NCBI GenBank assembly: GCA_027592785.1
Contig: JAQCLD010000025.1
Span: forward strand, 1 to 47,416
From: Acidobacteriota bacterium
Lineage (GTDB): Bacteria; Acidobacteriota; Terriglobia; Bryobacterales; UBA6623
Reading direction: 5' to 3'
Length of the DNA: 47,416 nucleotides
The position numbers were made by a program, and so were the translations under genes. A model generated the notes under the pieces. That model saw only the letters and a list, made by a program, of their open reading frames with translations. It was not told the origin of the DNA and did no database searches. Below, piece after piece: positions 33,591-43,053 of this stretch (its first letter is position 1; every line of letters begins with the position of its first letter).

Positions 33591-35378
33591 TCAGTCGTTA
33601 AGCCGCAACGTCACTGCCGACAGTTCCATCGCCTGGCTGCCCGGAACCCGCGTCGCCCGCAACAGCAACTCTCCCCGGCCCTGCGCCAACTTCATCGTCC
33701 CCAGCGAGAAAGGCCGGAAATCCTTGGTGTAGCCCTCTTGCCGCGGAAAGCGGTCATCCGCCTCGCCGATCAACGGCGGATCGTAGGCCTCGTCGATCGT
33801 CGCGGTCATCGTCGCTCCGAGGAAATCTACCTCGACCGTCGCCCCTACATCCGCCGGCGGACACGCGTAATATGCCTCGACCTCGTACGTGCCCTCGCGT
33901 TCCACCTCGACAGCCCACACGATGGCATCGTCCGGGCGCTTCCAATTGCTGAAATAGCTGCTGTTCGGGTGACGACTGCTGCGCTCGACCCCCCCTCGCG
34001 TCGTAGCGTCCCGCGCAGGCAACCAGGTGAAATCTTTGTGCCCCACCGGCAGCGGACGATCGTCTGCGGTGTAATCGCCCATCTCGGCCGTCATGGCGTC
34101 CACGTCCGCCTGCAATTTCGACCGTTCGTCTGGCCTCTCGTTCGCGAGGTCCACGCGCTGCCCGCGATCCGCCGCAATGTCGAACAAGCGGCCCTCTCCA
34201 TCCAGCCGGTACTGCTGGGTCCGCACCCCGACCCGCCCATTCCAAAACGTAAACAGCTCGCGGTCCGGCCAACCCTGCGCCTCATCCATCAGTAGAGGCC
34301 GCAAGCTCAGCCCATCCAACGGTTTGTCGCCGACAACCGGAATATCCGCCATTTGGGTCAGCGTCGGCAATAGATCAATTGCCCCAGCGATTCGATCAAT
34401 CTTGCGTCCCGCTGGGATCCTGCCCTTCCAGCGAAACAGCGCCGGGGCCCGCAATCCGCCCTCGTCGATCGACCCCTTGCGGCCCTTCATGTCACCATTC
34501 CAGCGCCAGCCGTTTGGGCCGTTGTCGCTCATGTAGATCACGATCGTGTTTTCTGCCAAACCGAGTTCGTCCAAGCGGGTCAACATGCGGCCAACGTTCC
34601 AGTCGAGGTTCTCGACCATCGCCAGCGCTGCTCGCAGATGCGGCAGGTCTTCGTTCTCCGGATCCCGGTTTTGCATCCCCGGCACATACCCGTCGAACTT
34701 CTCAAAGAAACGATCCGGAACCTGCATCGGCGAGTGCGGCGTGTTGTAGGGAACGTAAGTGAAGAACGGTCCTTCGCGGTGCTCTTCGATGAAGGCGATC
34801 GCGTGGTCGGTCAAGTCGTCTGCCAGAAAACCGTTGCCGCGCACGATCTCCCCGTTGTGATCGAGCGGCGGATTGAAGTACTGCGCCCAATGGCCCGACG
34901 TGAACCCGTAGAACTCGCCAAAGCCCCGGTCGTTGGGGTGATAGGGCGACTGGCTGCCGTTATGCCACTTGCCAAACGCGCCCGTCGCATACCCAGCCGC
35001 CTGGAACGCTTCGGCCATCGTTCGCTCATCGAGATCGAGGCGCTCCGACCCCGCGCTCGTTCCGTGCACTCCGCCTCTTGGGTGGTAGCGGCCCGTCAGG
35101 ATTTCCGCGCGCGTCGGCGAGCAAACCGCACTGACGTAGAAATTCTCGAACAGCGCACCCTGATGGGCGATCGAGTCGATGTTCGGCGTGGAAAGGTTCG
35201 TGTTGCCGTGAACGCTAAGGTCGCCCCAGCCCTGATCGTCCGCCAAGATCAGCAATACGTTGGGGTGGCTCGATGGCTGATCTCCGGGGTCTCCAGCGCA
35301 ACCAACCAAGAAGACGAGAAGCAGCGCCGCGCATGGGTATCTCACGGACGCCGATCTTAGCAGGACTGAACCCCTCAC
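33591..35378 (-). CDS. Lipoprotein sulfatase (type I, formylglycine)
   Basis: The product of about 595 residues is an alkaline-phosphatase-superfamily sulfatase. Residues are counted from the first GTG (35381). The formylglycine motif CxPxR is CSPTR at 87-91, and metal ligands D48 and D49 (LLILADDQGWG) start the core. The lipobox LVGC (25-28) follows a hydrophobic segment, so the mature enzyme should be a lipidated periplasmic or outer-membrane protein. C-terminal residues beyond about 480 form an extra beta-sandwich-type domain. The annotated start is the GTG at 35378, which overlaps the cobQ stop (GTGA). A GTG at 35345 would give a tidier lipoprotein leader. Sulfatases of this class remove sulfate from polysaccharides or small molecules. 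No sulfatase-maturing enzyme is in the window. It is probably co-transcribed with the cobalamin genes, which is odd. Confidence 0.88.
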   Translation of the reverse strand: MRGSVLLRSASVRYPCAALLLVFLVGCAGDPGDQPSSHPNVLLILADDQGWGDLSVHGNTNLSTPNIDSIAHQGALFENFYVSAVCSPTRAEILTGRYHPRGGVHGTSAGSERLDLDERTMAEAFQAAGYATGAFGKWHNGSQSPYHPNDRGFGEFYGFTSGHWAQYFNPPLDHNGEIVRGNGFLADDLTDHAIAFIEEHREGPFFTYVPYNTPHSPMQVPDRFFEKFDGYVPGMQNRDPENEDLPHLRAALAMVENLDWNVGRMLTRLDELGLAENTIVIYMSDNGPNGWRWNGDMKGRKGSIDEGGLRAPALFRWKGRIPAGRKIDRIAGAIDLLPTLTQMADIPVVGDKPLDGLSLRPLLMDEAQGWPDRELFTFWNGRVGVRTQQYRLDGEGRLFDIAADRGQRVDLANERPDERSKLQADVDAMTAEMGDYTADDRPLPVGHKDFTWLPARDATTRGGVERSSRHPNSSYFSNWKRPDDAIVWAVEVEREGTYEVEAYYACPPADVGATVEVDFLGATMTATIDEAYDPPLIGEADDRFPRQEGYTKDFRPFSLGTMKLAQGRGELLLRATRVPGSQAMELSAVTLRLND

Positions 35379-36787
35379 CACCCAGGCAACAGCTTCGCCA
35401 GCACCCGCGGATCCGCCGAATCCTCAAACCAATCCGCCAACAGGTCGTAAGACGCCTCCTTCGAAGCAGCCTCTCCTGGCCGGAATCCCAACCACTCTTC
35501 GGCCACGTCCGGATTCTCCAATGCGCCATGTAGATAGCTGCCCGCGACCCTGCCCAGCCGCATCCCCTCCGGCCGCCCTGCGACCCAAGCCAGCGGCTCG
35601 CCGCCCGACGGACGCTCAGTCTGCCCCATGTGGATCTCGTAGGCCGGGAACGGCACGCCTTTCAGTGTCGTCGCCGCGACTCTCTCGGTGGTCTTTTCGG
35701 CCGCCATCACCGTCACAACCGGCAGCAGTCCCAACCCGATTACGGACCGCAGATCCGACTCCACTGCCAGCGGGTCATCGATCCGCTCGCCTAACATCTG
35801 ATAGCCGCCACAGATTCCCAAGACCCGAGCGCCCCTCTCGTGCTGGTCAAGCACCCACTGATCGAGGCCCCGCGACCGCATCCACTGCAAGTCCACCGCC
35901 GTATTCTTGGTCCCCGGCAGAATCAACGTATGAAAGTCTCGGTTCAACGGTTCCTCGATCCATTGCGCCGACCGCAGCAACCTGAAGTCTCCGAAATTCG
36001 AGATCCGCGGAAACCGCAAGATTGCGACCGGGTGTTCGACTTCCGAGGGGCCGCGGCCTCCCTCCAAGCCAACGCCATCCTCTTCGTCCAAGTGGATCTC
36101 AGGTGCGTGGGGAAACACGCCCAGACAAGGCTTCCCCGTTTTCTCCTCCAACAGCTGCCGCCCGCTCTCGAATAGCTGCGGGCCCCCGCGAAAACGATTG
36201 ACCGCAAACGCACGCACCAATTTGCGCTGGTCCGCCGTCAGCAGGTCAATCGTTCCATGCAGCGCGCCAAACACTCCGCCGCGGTCAATATCCGCAACCA
36301 GCAATACAGGAACATCAAACCGCGTCGCGAACCCCATATTCACTAGGTCCGTCTTGGCTAGGTTCAACTCCGCGATGCTGCCTGCGCCCTCCGCCACGAT
36401 GAACTCATAGCGCGCCGCCAATCGTTCGAACGACTCCTCAACCTTCCCTGCCAAGTACTTGTGTTGTTCGTAATATTCGGCCGCCGTCAGGTCGCGCCAA
36501 ACCTTCCCCTGCACGACGACCTGGCTGCCGCGGTCTGACATCGGCTTCAGCAGGATCGGGTTCATGTCCGGATGCGGCGCCAAACCGCAGGCCGCGGCCT
36601 GAGCCACCTGCGCCCGACCTATCTCCCCTCCTCCCACACAGGGGAAGGAGTTGTGCGACATGTTCTGCGCCTTGAATGGCGCGACCTTCACGCCGCGTCT
36701 AGCTAACGACCGGCAGATCGCCGTCGCCATCCAACTCTTGCCGACGTGCGAAGCCGTCCCCGCGACCAGCAGCGCTTGAGCCGCCAT
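35375..36787 (-). CDS. cobQ: Cobyric acid synthase CobQ
   Basis: The 470-residue product amidates side chains b, d, e and g of adenosylcobyrinic acid a,c-diamide. Residues 1-20 hold the P-loop-like nucleotide site (TASHVGKS), and ELNLAKTDLVNMG (140-152) is a family signature. The glutamine amidotransferase domain (about 255-440) has the catalytic C326 (LGICGGYQ) and H420 (GSYLHG). The start at ATG 36787 gives the family's usual N-terminus; the longer reading frame upstream lies in the ABC ATPase end. It lies four bases after the btuD gene and overlaps the sulfatase start. It works on a precursor that the cluster's transport genes could supply. Confidence 0.93.
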   Translation of the reverse strand: MAAQALLVAGTASHVGKSWMATAICRSLARRGVKVAPFKAQNMSHNSFPCVGGGEIGRAQVAQAAACGLAPHPDMNPILLKPMSDRGSQVVVQGKVWRDLTAAEYYEQHKYLAGKVEESFERLAARYEFIVAEGAGSIAELNLAKTDLVNMGFATRFDVPVLLVADIDRGGVFGALHGTIDLLTADQRKLVRAFAVNRFRGGPQLFESGRQLLEEKTGKPCLGVFPHAPEIHLDEEDGVGLEGGRGPSEVEHPVAILRFPRISNFGDFRLLRSAQWIEEPLNRDFHTLILPGTKNTAVDLQWMRSRGLDQWVLDQHERGARVLGICGGYQMLGERIDDPLAVESDLRSVIGLGLLPVVTVMAAEKTTERVAATTLKGVPFPAYEIHMGQTERPSGGEPLAWVAGRPEGMRLGRVAGSYLHGALENPDVAEEWLGFRPGEAASKEASYDLLADWFEDSADPRVLAKLLPGW

Positions 36788-36791
36788 CTCG

Positions 36792-37589
36792 CTAGACTCC
36801 GACCACCGAATCGTCTTCTCGTCGATCGAAGACCAACACCGGACTGCCATCCTGGCGTTGCAATCGCTCCAACCGCACGCCAAACACCGCCGCGACGGTC
36901 TCTTCCGTCAAGACCGCGGTCGGCACGCCGCGCGAACTCACGCGCCCGCCATCCAGCACAACCGCACAATCGGCAAAGCGCATCACCGCGTTCAAATCAT
37001 GCAAGGCGATCACAACCGACTTACCCTCGTTGGCCAAGCGTCGCAGCAGCGTCAACACTTCCAGCCCGTGGTCAATGTCCAAGTTCGAAGTCGGCTCATC
37101 CAGCAGCAGAATCCCCGCCTCGGTCGCCAAGCTTCGCGCAATCAACACCCGCTGACGCTCGCCTCCCGACAACTCGTTCACCGGCCTCGCAGCCAGGTCC
37201 GCTACGTCCGCTTGATCCAGCGCTCGCGCCACACTCTGCCGGTCATTTTCTTGAAAAGACTCAAACCGCCCGCGATGTGGATGCCGCCCCATCTCAACGA
37301 CTTCCTGCACGCTGAAGCCGAAATCAATTCCCGTATCCTGCGGGACGAAGCTCAACCTCCGCGCCGCATCGCGCCGGCGCATCTTGCGCAATGGAGCGCC
37401 GTCCAACTCGACATCGCCTTCGGTGGCTTCCCACAACCCTGCCAGCAGACGCAGAATCGTCGACTTCCCCGATCCGTTTGGTCCGACCAGCGCGGTCACC
37501 GCTCCCGGCGCGACAGCGAAGTTCACTCCCTGAACCAGCCAGCGTCCGTCGATCCGCACCCCGGCGTTATGGATGCTCAAGCCGCTCAA
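36792..37589 (-). CDS. btuD: Corrinoid ABC transporter ATP-binding protein
   Basis: The 265-residue product is the ATPase of a FecE/BtuD-type importer. Walker A is GPNGSGKST (about 36-44), the signature LSGGERQR and Walker B LLLDEP follow, with an H-loop in VIALHDLN. I chose TTG at 37589, whose TTGA overlaps the permease stop; the ORF from 37715 would run deep into the permease gene. It powers uptake with BtuC and BtuF. The riboswitch-led cluster makes cobalamin the likely cargo, but the fold alone would not exclude iron siderophores. Confidence 0.9.
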   Translation of the reverse strand: MSGLSIHNAGVRIDGRWLVQGVNFAVAPGAVTALVGPNGSGKSTILRLLAGLWEATEGDVELDGAPLRKMRRRDAARRLSFVPQDTGIDFGFSVQEVVEMGRHPHRGRFESFQENDRQSVARALDQADVADLAARPVNELSGGERQRVLIARSLATEAGILLLDEPTSNLDIDHGLEVLTLLRRLANEGKSVVIALHDLNAVMRFADCAVVLDGGRVSSRGVPTAVLTEETVAAVFGVRLERLQRQDGSPVLVFDRREDDSVVGV

Positions 37590-38680
37590 AGGTATCCCAG
37601 CGCCTTGCCGCGCTGCCTCAACAAATACAAAAAGAATGGCGCTCCAAACGCCGCCGTCACCACACCCAGGCGGATCTCGGTCGGCGGATGAATCGTCCGC
37701 GCCAACAAGTCGCACCCAATCATGAATAGCGCGCCCGTCACCACGCTCGCCGGCACCAGCACGCGATGCGACGGCCCCACAATTAGCCGGATCGCATGCG
37801 GCACAACTAACCCGACAAATCCCACCACGCCGCTCACCGAAACCGCCGCGCCGGTCAACAACGCAGCTGTCGTTAGCACGGTCTTCTTGACCCGCTCCAC
37901 GTTCACGCCCAGCGACGCCGACGTCTCCTCGCCCAGCAGCATCAAGTCCAAATCACGCGTATACCAGAGCGCGACGAAAGTTCCCAGCGTCACGAACGGC
38001 AGGCAAATCCAAACATGCGTCCAGGTCCGGCTATCCAACCCACCCATCAGCCAGAAGACAATCTCCGCCGAAACCTGCCAGTCGACAAAGCTCAACGACA
38101 CCAGCAACGTCGTTACCGAACTCAACAATGCGCTCAATGCGATTCCCGCCAACAACAATGTCGCCACCGGCGTACGTCCCGCTCGAGCCGTAATCGAATA
38201 GACGACCGCCAACGCTCCCAGCGCGCCGACGAAGGCGCATAGCGGCAGCCACAACGCCGACGCAGCAGCTAACCCGGTGACAAAAGCAACCACCGCGCCC
38301 AACGCCGCGCCCGCGCTCACGCCGACCACGTTCGGCTCCGCCAGCGGATTCCGAAACATGCCCTGCATCTGCGTGCCCGCGACGGCTAGCGCCGCTCCTG
38401 CCAGCCCCGCCACAAGGACTCGCGGTACGCGAATCATCCAGATGATGACTTGCTCGGCTTGGGTCACGCCGTTGACGTCCACCCAGCCCGCCGGCAACAG
38501 ATGGCCAGCGATTACCCGCGCCACGGTCTCCCAAGGGATATAGGTCGAGCCAATCGAAATCCCCGCCACGGCGGCGATGGCGAGCAACACGCACACGGTC
38601 GGAAAGTACAACAGCGCAGCCCTAGGCCGCCAGAAACTCACCGTCGTTTTCGGCGGCGCTGGAATCGACGTTTGGCTCAC
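37586..38680 (-). CDS. btuC: Corrinoid ABC transporter permease (FecCD family)
   Basis: The 364-residue inner-membrane protein has about ten transmembrane segments, beginning near 24-45. Family motifs include RVPRVLVAGLAGAALAVAGT (about 86-105), followed by the MQGMFRNPLAEPNVVGVSAG stretch, and the cytoplasmic coupling-loop segment preceding GVNVERVK. It pairs with BtuD (4-base overlap) and BtuF (ATGA overlap at 38677-38680), which fits a dedicated importer. Confidence 0.93.
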   Translation of the reverse strand: MSQTSIPAPPKTTVSFWRPRAALLYFPTVCVLLAIAAVAGISIGSTYIPWETVARVIAGHLLPAGWVDVNGVTQAEQVIIWMIRVPRVLVAGLAGAALAVAGTQMQGMFRNPLAEPNVVGVSAGAALGAVVAFVTGLAAASALWLPLCAFVGALGALAVVYSITARAGRTPVATLLLAGIALSALLSSVTTLLVSLSFVDWQVSAEIVFWLMGGLDSRTWTHVWICLPFVTLGTFVALWYTRDLDLMLLGEETSASLGVNVERVKKTVLTTAALLTGAAVSVSGVVGFVGLVVPHAIRLIVGPSHRVLVPASVVTGALFMIGCDLLARTIHPPTEIRLGVVTAAFGAPFFLYLLRQRGKALGYL

Positions 38681-39675
38681 TTTGTCTCCCCGTAGATCGC
38701 TCGCGCCAGGCTCTCCATGAGTTCCACGGCATGATGCGACATCGTCAGGAACTCGCGGTTTTTCACCACCAGCACCTGCCCTGTGCGGCCCGCCTCGGTG
38801 ACCAAAACTGCGGTGTCCTTCAGCATCCGTTGGCGTACTTCTTCAATCGATGCGTTCTCAGCCCCCGCGACAATCCAATCCGGGTTCCACGACGCCACCT
38901 GCTCCGCGCTGATCTGCCCGTACGGTCCCAGCCCTTGTTCGGTTCCTACGTTCACCGCGCCCAGCTCGTTCACGATGTAATCAAACAACGAACCCTTGCC
39001 GTAACTCGACGAGTAAACCGTCAACGCCAAGATACGCACCGGCTTGGCATCCGCCGGCCTCATCGCCTTCGCCGCAGCAACTCTTCGCCGCATCTGCGCC
39101 ACAGCTGCGCGCGCCTTCTCGTCCTCACCCGTTACGCGGCCAACCGCCTCCAGTTGCTCTGCGATCTCATCGAAGTCGTCGAATATCGTCAGCAATCGAA
39201 TTACCGGAATCCCCGCCGATCGCGCCAAGTCCACCTGGTCCGCTCGCGCGCTGTGCGAAATCAACATCACTTCCGGATCACGCAGTACCACCGCCTCGAC
39301 ATCGGTAGCGACAACCGCGTCCGCTCTTTGTGCCTCTTGCACTGCGAAACTGTAGCGCTCGTCTCGAGCGTAGTTGCTCATCGCCACGATCCTGCCGGGC
39401 GGAACCGTGGCCAACAAGAAGTGATCGATCGTCAACGCCTGCGAAGCGATCCGCTGCGGGGCCCGTTCCAACGTCAACGCATCGCCATAGTAGTCAGTAA
39501 TCGTCCGCGGAAACGGATCACCGTGCTCGACCGCCGCAGCCACAACGCGCCTTCGCACCGGTTGCTGCAAATCGCTGTCGTAGCGAAAAGCAAACAAGAA
39601 GAGAGCGACGACCACCGCCGCTCCCCCCACTGCCAGCAGATTCCCCGCTAGCTTCTTCAGCCTCACAAACTGCAC
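38677..39675 (-). CDS. btuF: Corrinoid ABC transporter substrate-binding protein
   Basis: The 332-residue product is a class III (helical-backbone) substrate-binding protein. Instead of a lipobox it has one N-terminal transmembrane segment (about 11-30), so it would be tethered to the inner membrane and face the periplasm. Typical family segments include RIASQALTIDHFLLATVPPG and the C-lobe stretch ELGAVNVGTEQGLGPYGQIS. It starts with GTG 39675, sharing one base with the receptor stop (TAGTG). The cobalamin assignment rests on its place in the riboswitch-controlled operon. Confidence 0.88.
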   Translation of the reverse strand: MQFVRLKKLAGNLLAVGGAAVVVALFLFAFRYDSDLQQPVRRRVVAAAVEHGDPFPRTITDYYGDALTLERAPQRIASQALTIDHFLLATVPPGRIVAMSNYARDERYSFAVQEAQRADAVVATDVEAVVLRDPEVMLISHSARADQVDLARSAGIPVIRLLTIFDDFDEIAEQLEAVGRVTGEDEKARAAVAQMRRRVAAAKAMRPADAKPVRILALTVYSSSYGKGSLFDYIVNELGAVNVGTEQGLGPYGQISAEQVASWNPDWIVAGAENASIEEVRQRMLKDTAVLVTEAGRTGQVLVVKNREFLTMSHHAVELMESLARAIYGETK

Positions 39676-42080
39676 TAGAACTTAAACCTCATCCCGCCAA
39701 TCGCCCACGCGCCCGGCGAGCCGAAGCCGTTCTCGTAATACTTTCGATTCAAGACGTTCTCGACCTTGCCGTAGAACTCCACGCTCCGCCTATCCGTCAG
39801 CGGCAAGGTGTAGCTGAACACGACATCAGCCTTTAGCGGTCCATTGAATATCATCCGTCTGCTCATCGCCCCGAACGGCGAATACGAATAGTCGCTCGCC
39901 GCGAACAAATCAAACGTCGTCTGAAAGCGCCGCGTAATCCACTGCGTCGCCGTCACCGAGAAGATATGGTCCGACTGCGACGGAATCCCAAAGAAGTCCG
40001 TCCCAATCCGCGGCGTCCTTGAGTCCGAGTTCGTGAGCGTGTAAGACGCTCGAAGCCGCGTGCTCGATGTCGGTGAAACGTCCCCGCTCACCTCCAACCC
40101 GCGCGCGATTCCGCCGCCGCCGTTGGCATATCCGCCAAAGCGGCCGAACGGGTCGTCCAGCGGGAAGTTGGCGAAATCGAAGACCACCGTCTCCTGCAGC
40201 TCGGTGTAGAAGAACGTTCCGCTCAAGCGCACCTTCGAGTCGAACAGCCACTGATCGATTCCCGCATCCACCGCGATCGAGCGCTCCGCGCTCAGCCGCG
40301 GATCGCCGTAGAAACTGCTGAAGCTCGGCGATAGAAAAGCACCAAATCTCTCATAGGAAGAAGGCGCCCGATAACTGTTTCCCCCGTGGGCGCGCAGCTT
40401 CGTCTGACTGCCCCGGAAAAAGTAAGCCAGCGCGGCGTCGCCGGTGTAAGCTGCAGGCGGCGTCTCCAATTCAACCTCGTCGTAAGGGTTCGCCGTCCCG
40501 GAAAACGAAGGCGTGCCGGTCTCAAAAAACTGTGCTCTTCCTGAGACAGACAAATGCAACTGACCGTCGACGAGACGAATCTGGTCCTGCCCGAATACGG
40601 CGTGACTTCTCTGCTCGATGTCGATCTCGCTCGTCGCCGGGTTAGGACTCTCGTTAGTGTTGAAGTTGTAGTACTCCTCCCTCTCAAACTCATAGCCGGC
40701 GGTAAGCAGCTGGTTCGCACCGACGCGATGGTCTGTCCGCGCCTGCAGCGTGGCGGTTCGTCCATCGAATTGCGCGTCCGTGCTGAAGTTCTTGAACTCG
40801 TCGCCAAGGCCTGCAGGACCGTCTTGAAACGAACGATTCGTGTCAACGCCCTGGTATGCGATGCGGTAAGAGCTATTCGCAGTCAGCTGGTGCTGCAGGA
40901 TCAGTGCGCCCGCCAAGAACGCAGAGACCCTGCGGCTGTCGGGGTCGATCGGAGACGGGACGAACGTCGCATTCCCTGCGCTGATTGGCAGCCCCGCCTC
41001 ATAACGCTCCACCTGGTCAATCGGCAGCGCAATCGCCGGTACTGTTCCCGTTGCTGGGAAGTTCGCCGTCACCTCGCTCGGAAACGCCGCACTGTCTGCC
41101 TGTGCCGTAAACACATCCGCGCCCCACAAGCGACCGCTCACCGAAATCTTCGGCGTGAATTGATACTTCGCAAATCCCTGCGCACTCGTGTTTCGGTGCG
41201 GGCTCCGGCTGCGATAGCCGTCCTGCACGTTCAGATGCGAGAATCCGCCGCTGTAGACGAAACGATCGTCGGCCAACCCGCCGCCGACTCGCGCCACACC
41301 GCGCACCATGCCAAGGCCGCCGCCCTCCGCACGAATTTCCCCGTGCGTCTTGCCGCCGCCCTGACTGGAGTTGACGTTAATCACCCCCGCCATCGCGTGC
41401 GAACCGTACAACGACGAACCCGACCCACGCATGAACTCGACGCGCTCGGTATCTACAATCAGCAAATCCTGATACAACGCCGAAGCATCGCCCTGCGTGC
41501 CCGCCGCGTCTCGAAAGCGCATGCCGTCAATCAGCAGCGCCGTGTCGTAGGAGCGCATACCGCGGGTCTGCAAAGTCGTTGTGCTGCCCGGACCGCGCAA
41601 CTGTCGCACGCGCACTCCCGGTATGCTTCGCAACACCTCCGACAAGACAAACTCATTGCGCATCGCCATCTCTTCGGAATCAATCACGTCCACCGCTTTG
41701 GCGACTTCCGTCAGCAGCAACGGCGTGCTCGATGACGTCACAATCACTTCGACATCCGCGCCGGTGATCGTTAGTTCTACGTCCAACGTCTCGTCTCCAC
41801 GAACCACAATTTCTTGGGATCCGGTCATTGCCGCGCCTTGCGCTTCGGCATCGAGCAAATAATCTCCGGCCGCCAAATTCACAAACTTATAGGCGCCTTC
41901 TGCATCGCTCACCGCTCTACGGCGTTCGCCGCTGTTGCGGTCAAACAGTTGTAGCCGCGCATTCGCGACCGCCAGCCCTTGCGGGTCGACTACCCGCCCC
42001 TTAACGCTGTCGGCCCGCAGGCCCGAGGAGGTAAAGAGCAGCGTCAGCAGCGCTGCAGTAATCCAGTTTCTATTCTTCAT
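39675..42080 (-). CDS. btuB: TonB-dependent corrinoid receptor with N-terminal carboxypeptidase-regulatory-like domain
   Basis: The 801-residue outer-membrane product has, in order, a signal peptide (about 1-23), a CarboxypepD_reg-like domain (26-107), a TonB box-like EVIVTSSS (111-118), a plug (about 125-235) and a 22-strand barrel ending in the terminal phenylalanine (GMRFKF). TonB receptors bind a ligand outside the cell and import it with TonB energy. The extra N-terminal domain is usual in Acidobacteriota and Bacteroidota. Second in the operon, 11 bases after the adenosyltransferase stop; cobalamin as ligand is inferred from the riboswitch. Confidence 0.9.
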   Translation of the reverse strand: MKNRNWITAALLTLLFTSSGLRADSVKGRVVDPQGLAVANARLQLFDRNSGERRRAVSDAEGAYKFVNLAAGDYLLDAEAQGAAMTGSQEIVVRGDETLDVELTITGADVEVIVTSSSTPLLLTEVAKAVDVIDSEEMAMRNEFVLSEVLRSIPGVRVRQLRGPGSTTTLQTRGMRSYDTALLIDGMRFRDAAGTQGDASALYQDLLIVDTERVEFMRGSGSSLYGSHAMAGVINVNSSQGGGKTHGEIRAEGGGLGMVRGVARVGGGLADDRFVYSGGFSHLNVQDGYRSRSPHRNTSAQGFAKYQFTPKISVSGRLWGADVFTAQADSAAFPSEVTANFPATGTVPAIALPIDQVERYEAGLPISAGNATFVPSPIDPDSRRVSAFLAGALILQHQLTANSSYRIAYQGVDTNRSFQDGPAGLGDEFKNFSTDAQFDGRTATLQARTDHRVGANQLLTAGYEFEREEYYNFNTNESPNPATSEIDIEQRSHAVFGQDQIRLVDGQLHLSVSGRAQFFETGTPSFSGTANPYDEVELETPPAAYTGDAALAYFFRGSQTKLRAHGGNSYRAPSSYERFGAFLSPSFSSFYGDPRLSAERSIAVDAGIDQWLFDSKVRLSGTFFYTELQETVVFDFANFPLDDPFGRFGGYANGGGGIARGLEVSGDVSPTSSTRLRASYTLTNSDSRTPRIGTDFFGIPSQSDHIFSVTATQWITRRFQTTFDLFAASDYSYSPFGAMSRRMIFNGPLKADVVFSYTLPLTDRRSVEFYGKVENVLNRKYYENGFGSPGAWAIGGMRFKF

Positions 42081-42091
42081 GACTCTCCCCC

Positions 42092-42667
42092 TTACCAGGC
42101 GCGCGACCAGCGCGGACCAGCGTTCCCTTCAGTTCTCAACGCAGCATCAACGCCCACTTCCAGCTCCACCAATCGGCCTTGGATCCACAACAGATCCGAC
42201 AACCGGTTCAGGTAGGCCAAGATTTCAGCGGCGACGTCTTCGCCCGATTCCTTGAGCGCCACGGCCTGGCGTTCCGCACGCCGGCAAATAGTGCGCGCCA
42301 CATCCAGCGCTGCCGATACGGGGTGCTCCCCGGGAATCGACCAGTCCGCCAATACGCCTTCGACGGCCTCGACGCGGTGGATCTCCGACGTCAACCGCTC
42401 GACCATCTCGGCCGTAATTACGGGCGGCTTCTTGCTGCTCTCGGGCGGCGTCGCTAACGCCGAGCCCAAACTGAAGAGCTCTCGCTGTACCTCTTTGAGA
42501 AGAGTCCGGATCGGTTCGTCCGGACAAATTGACCGAGCGAATCCGATGGATGAGATCAGCTCGTCGATCGTGCCGTACCCTTCGACTCTCATCGAATTCT
42601 TCGACACGCGAATACCCCCGGCTAAGCCGGTCTGGCCCGCGTCTCCGCGTTTCGTTGCAATGCTCAC
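42092..42667 (-). CDS. pduO: PduO-type cob(I)alamin adenosyltransferase
   Basis: The 191-residue product transfers the adenosyl group of ATP to cob(I)alamin or cobinamide. The ATP-binding segment TKRGDAGQTG (5-14), the RTICRRAER stretch (125-133) and the cobalamin-site motif LNRLSDLLW (153-161) are all present. It starts with GTG at 42667, preceded by GAGGAGG (42680-42674), a strong ribosome site. First gene after the cobalamin riboswitch. Confidence 0.92.
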   Translation of the reverse strand: MSIATKRGDAGQTGLAGGIRVSKNSMRVEGYGTIDELISSIGFARSICPDEPIRTLLKEVQRELFSLGSALATPPESSKKPPVITAEMVERLTSEIHRVEAVEGVLADWSIPGEHPVSAALDVARTICRRAERQAVALKESGEDVAAEILAYLNRLSDLLWIQGRLVELEVGVDAALRTEGNAGPRWSRAW

Positions 42668-42770
42668 TTTTCGCCTCCTCGCCCGAAAACCCGTGGGCGA
42701 ACGACGTGAGTGCGCGAATGTTCCTAGCGAAACTTGAGAAAGCCGTTATGACTGCTGAGCAAAGATTGCC

Positions 42771-42810
42771 TTCGCCCAATGGCGAAAAGAAGACGACCCG
42801 GTGACCCGGG
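42771..42810 (-). terminator. Candidate riboswitch-controlled intrinsic terminator
   Basis: On the minus strand a CCCGG/CCGGG stem with a 4-base loop (42810-42797) is followed by the T-rich run TCGTCTTCTTTT (42796-42785), as an intrinsic terminator would be. A second perfect stem (TTCGCC and GGCGAA, 42786-42771) directly follows. It lies between the riboswitch and the first gene, so ligand-controlled termination is the simplest reading, though control of ribosome access cannot be excluded. Confidence 0.5.
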
Positions 42811-42854
42811 AAGGTCCAGTCATGGCAGCACTCCGTATTCCACGCGGAAAAACG

Positions 42855-43040
42855 CGCCTACACGCTCTCAGGCAGGTCTCCTGGCTTACGACTTCAAGCG
42901 AACCGTGTGATTCGCTAGCGCCGATCCAGCCTTCCCAGAGCTTTCGCTCCAGTGGCTTCTTGGATCAGCTCGCCGATTACAGTGGCGGGACCGCGCCGGA
43001 ATTTCACCGGACTTCCCTGTTAGGCCCACAGTGGGCGCCC
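42855..43040 (-). promoter_or_regulatory. Cobalamin riboswitch
   Basis: On the minus strand the conserved elements occur in order: AGGGAAGTCCGGTGAAATTCC (near 43018-42998), then the GCCACTGTAATC box (42986-42975), a GAGC-GAAA-GCTC hairpin, CTGGGAAGG, and finally AAGCCAGGAGACCTGCC (42887-42871). This is the canonical adenosylcobalamin-riboswitch pattern. It sits in a 472-base gene-free stretch (42668-43139) between the divergent pduO and cbiZ genes and would repress the transport and adenosylation operon when B12 is plentiful. Confidence 0.93.
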
Positions 43041-43053
43041 AAGAGGTGATCGA

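Noticed and set aside
36788..36883. Longer N-terminus for cobQ from 36883
   Set aside because: The extra 32 residues lie inside the btuD coding end and look non-homologous; the ATG at 36787 starts the normal family N-terminus.
38731..39651. A 306-residue open frame on the plus strand inside btuF
   Set aside because: It is antisense to the substrate-binding protein gene and is arginine-, histidine- and leucine-rich with no motif; a mirror of the real gene.
40554..41735. A 393-residue open frame on the plus strand inside btuB
   Set aside because: It is antisense to a full TonB receptor with plug and barrel. The product is Arg/Val/His-rich with no recognisable motif.
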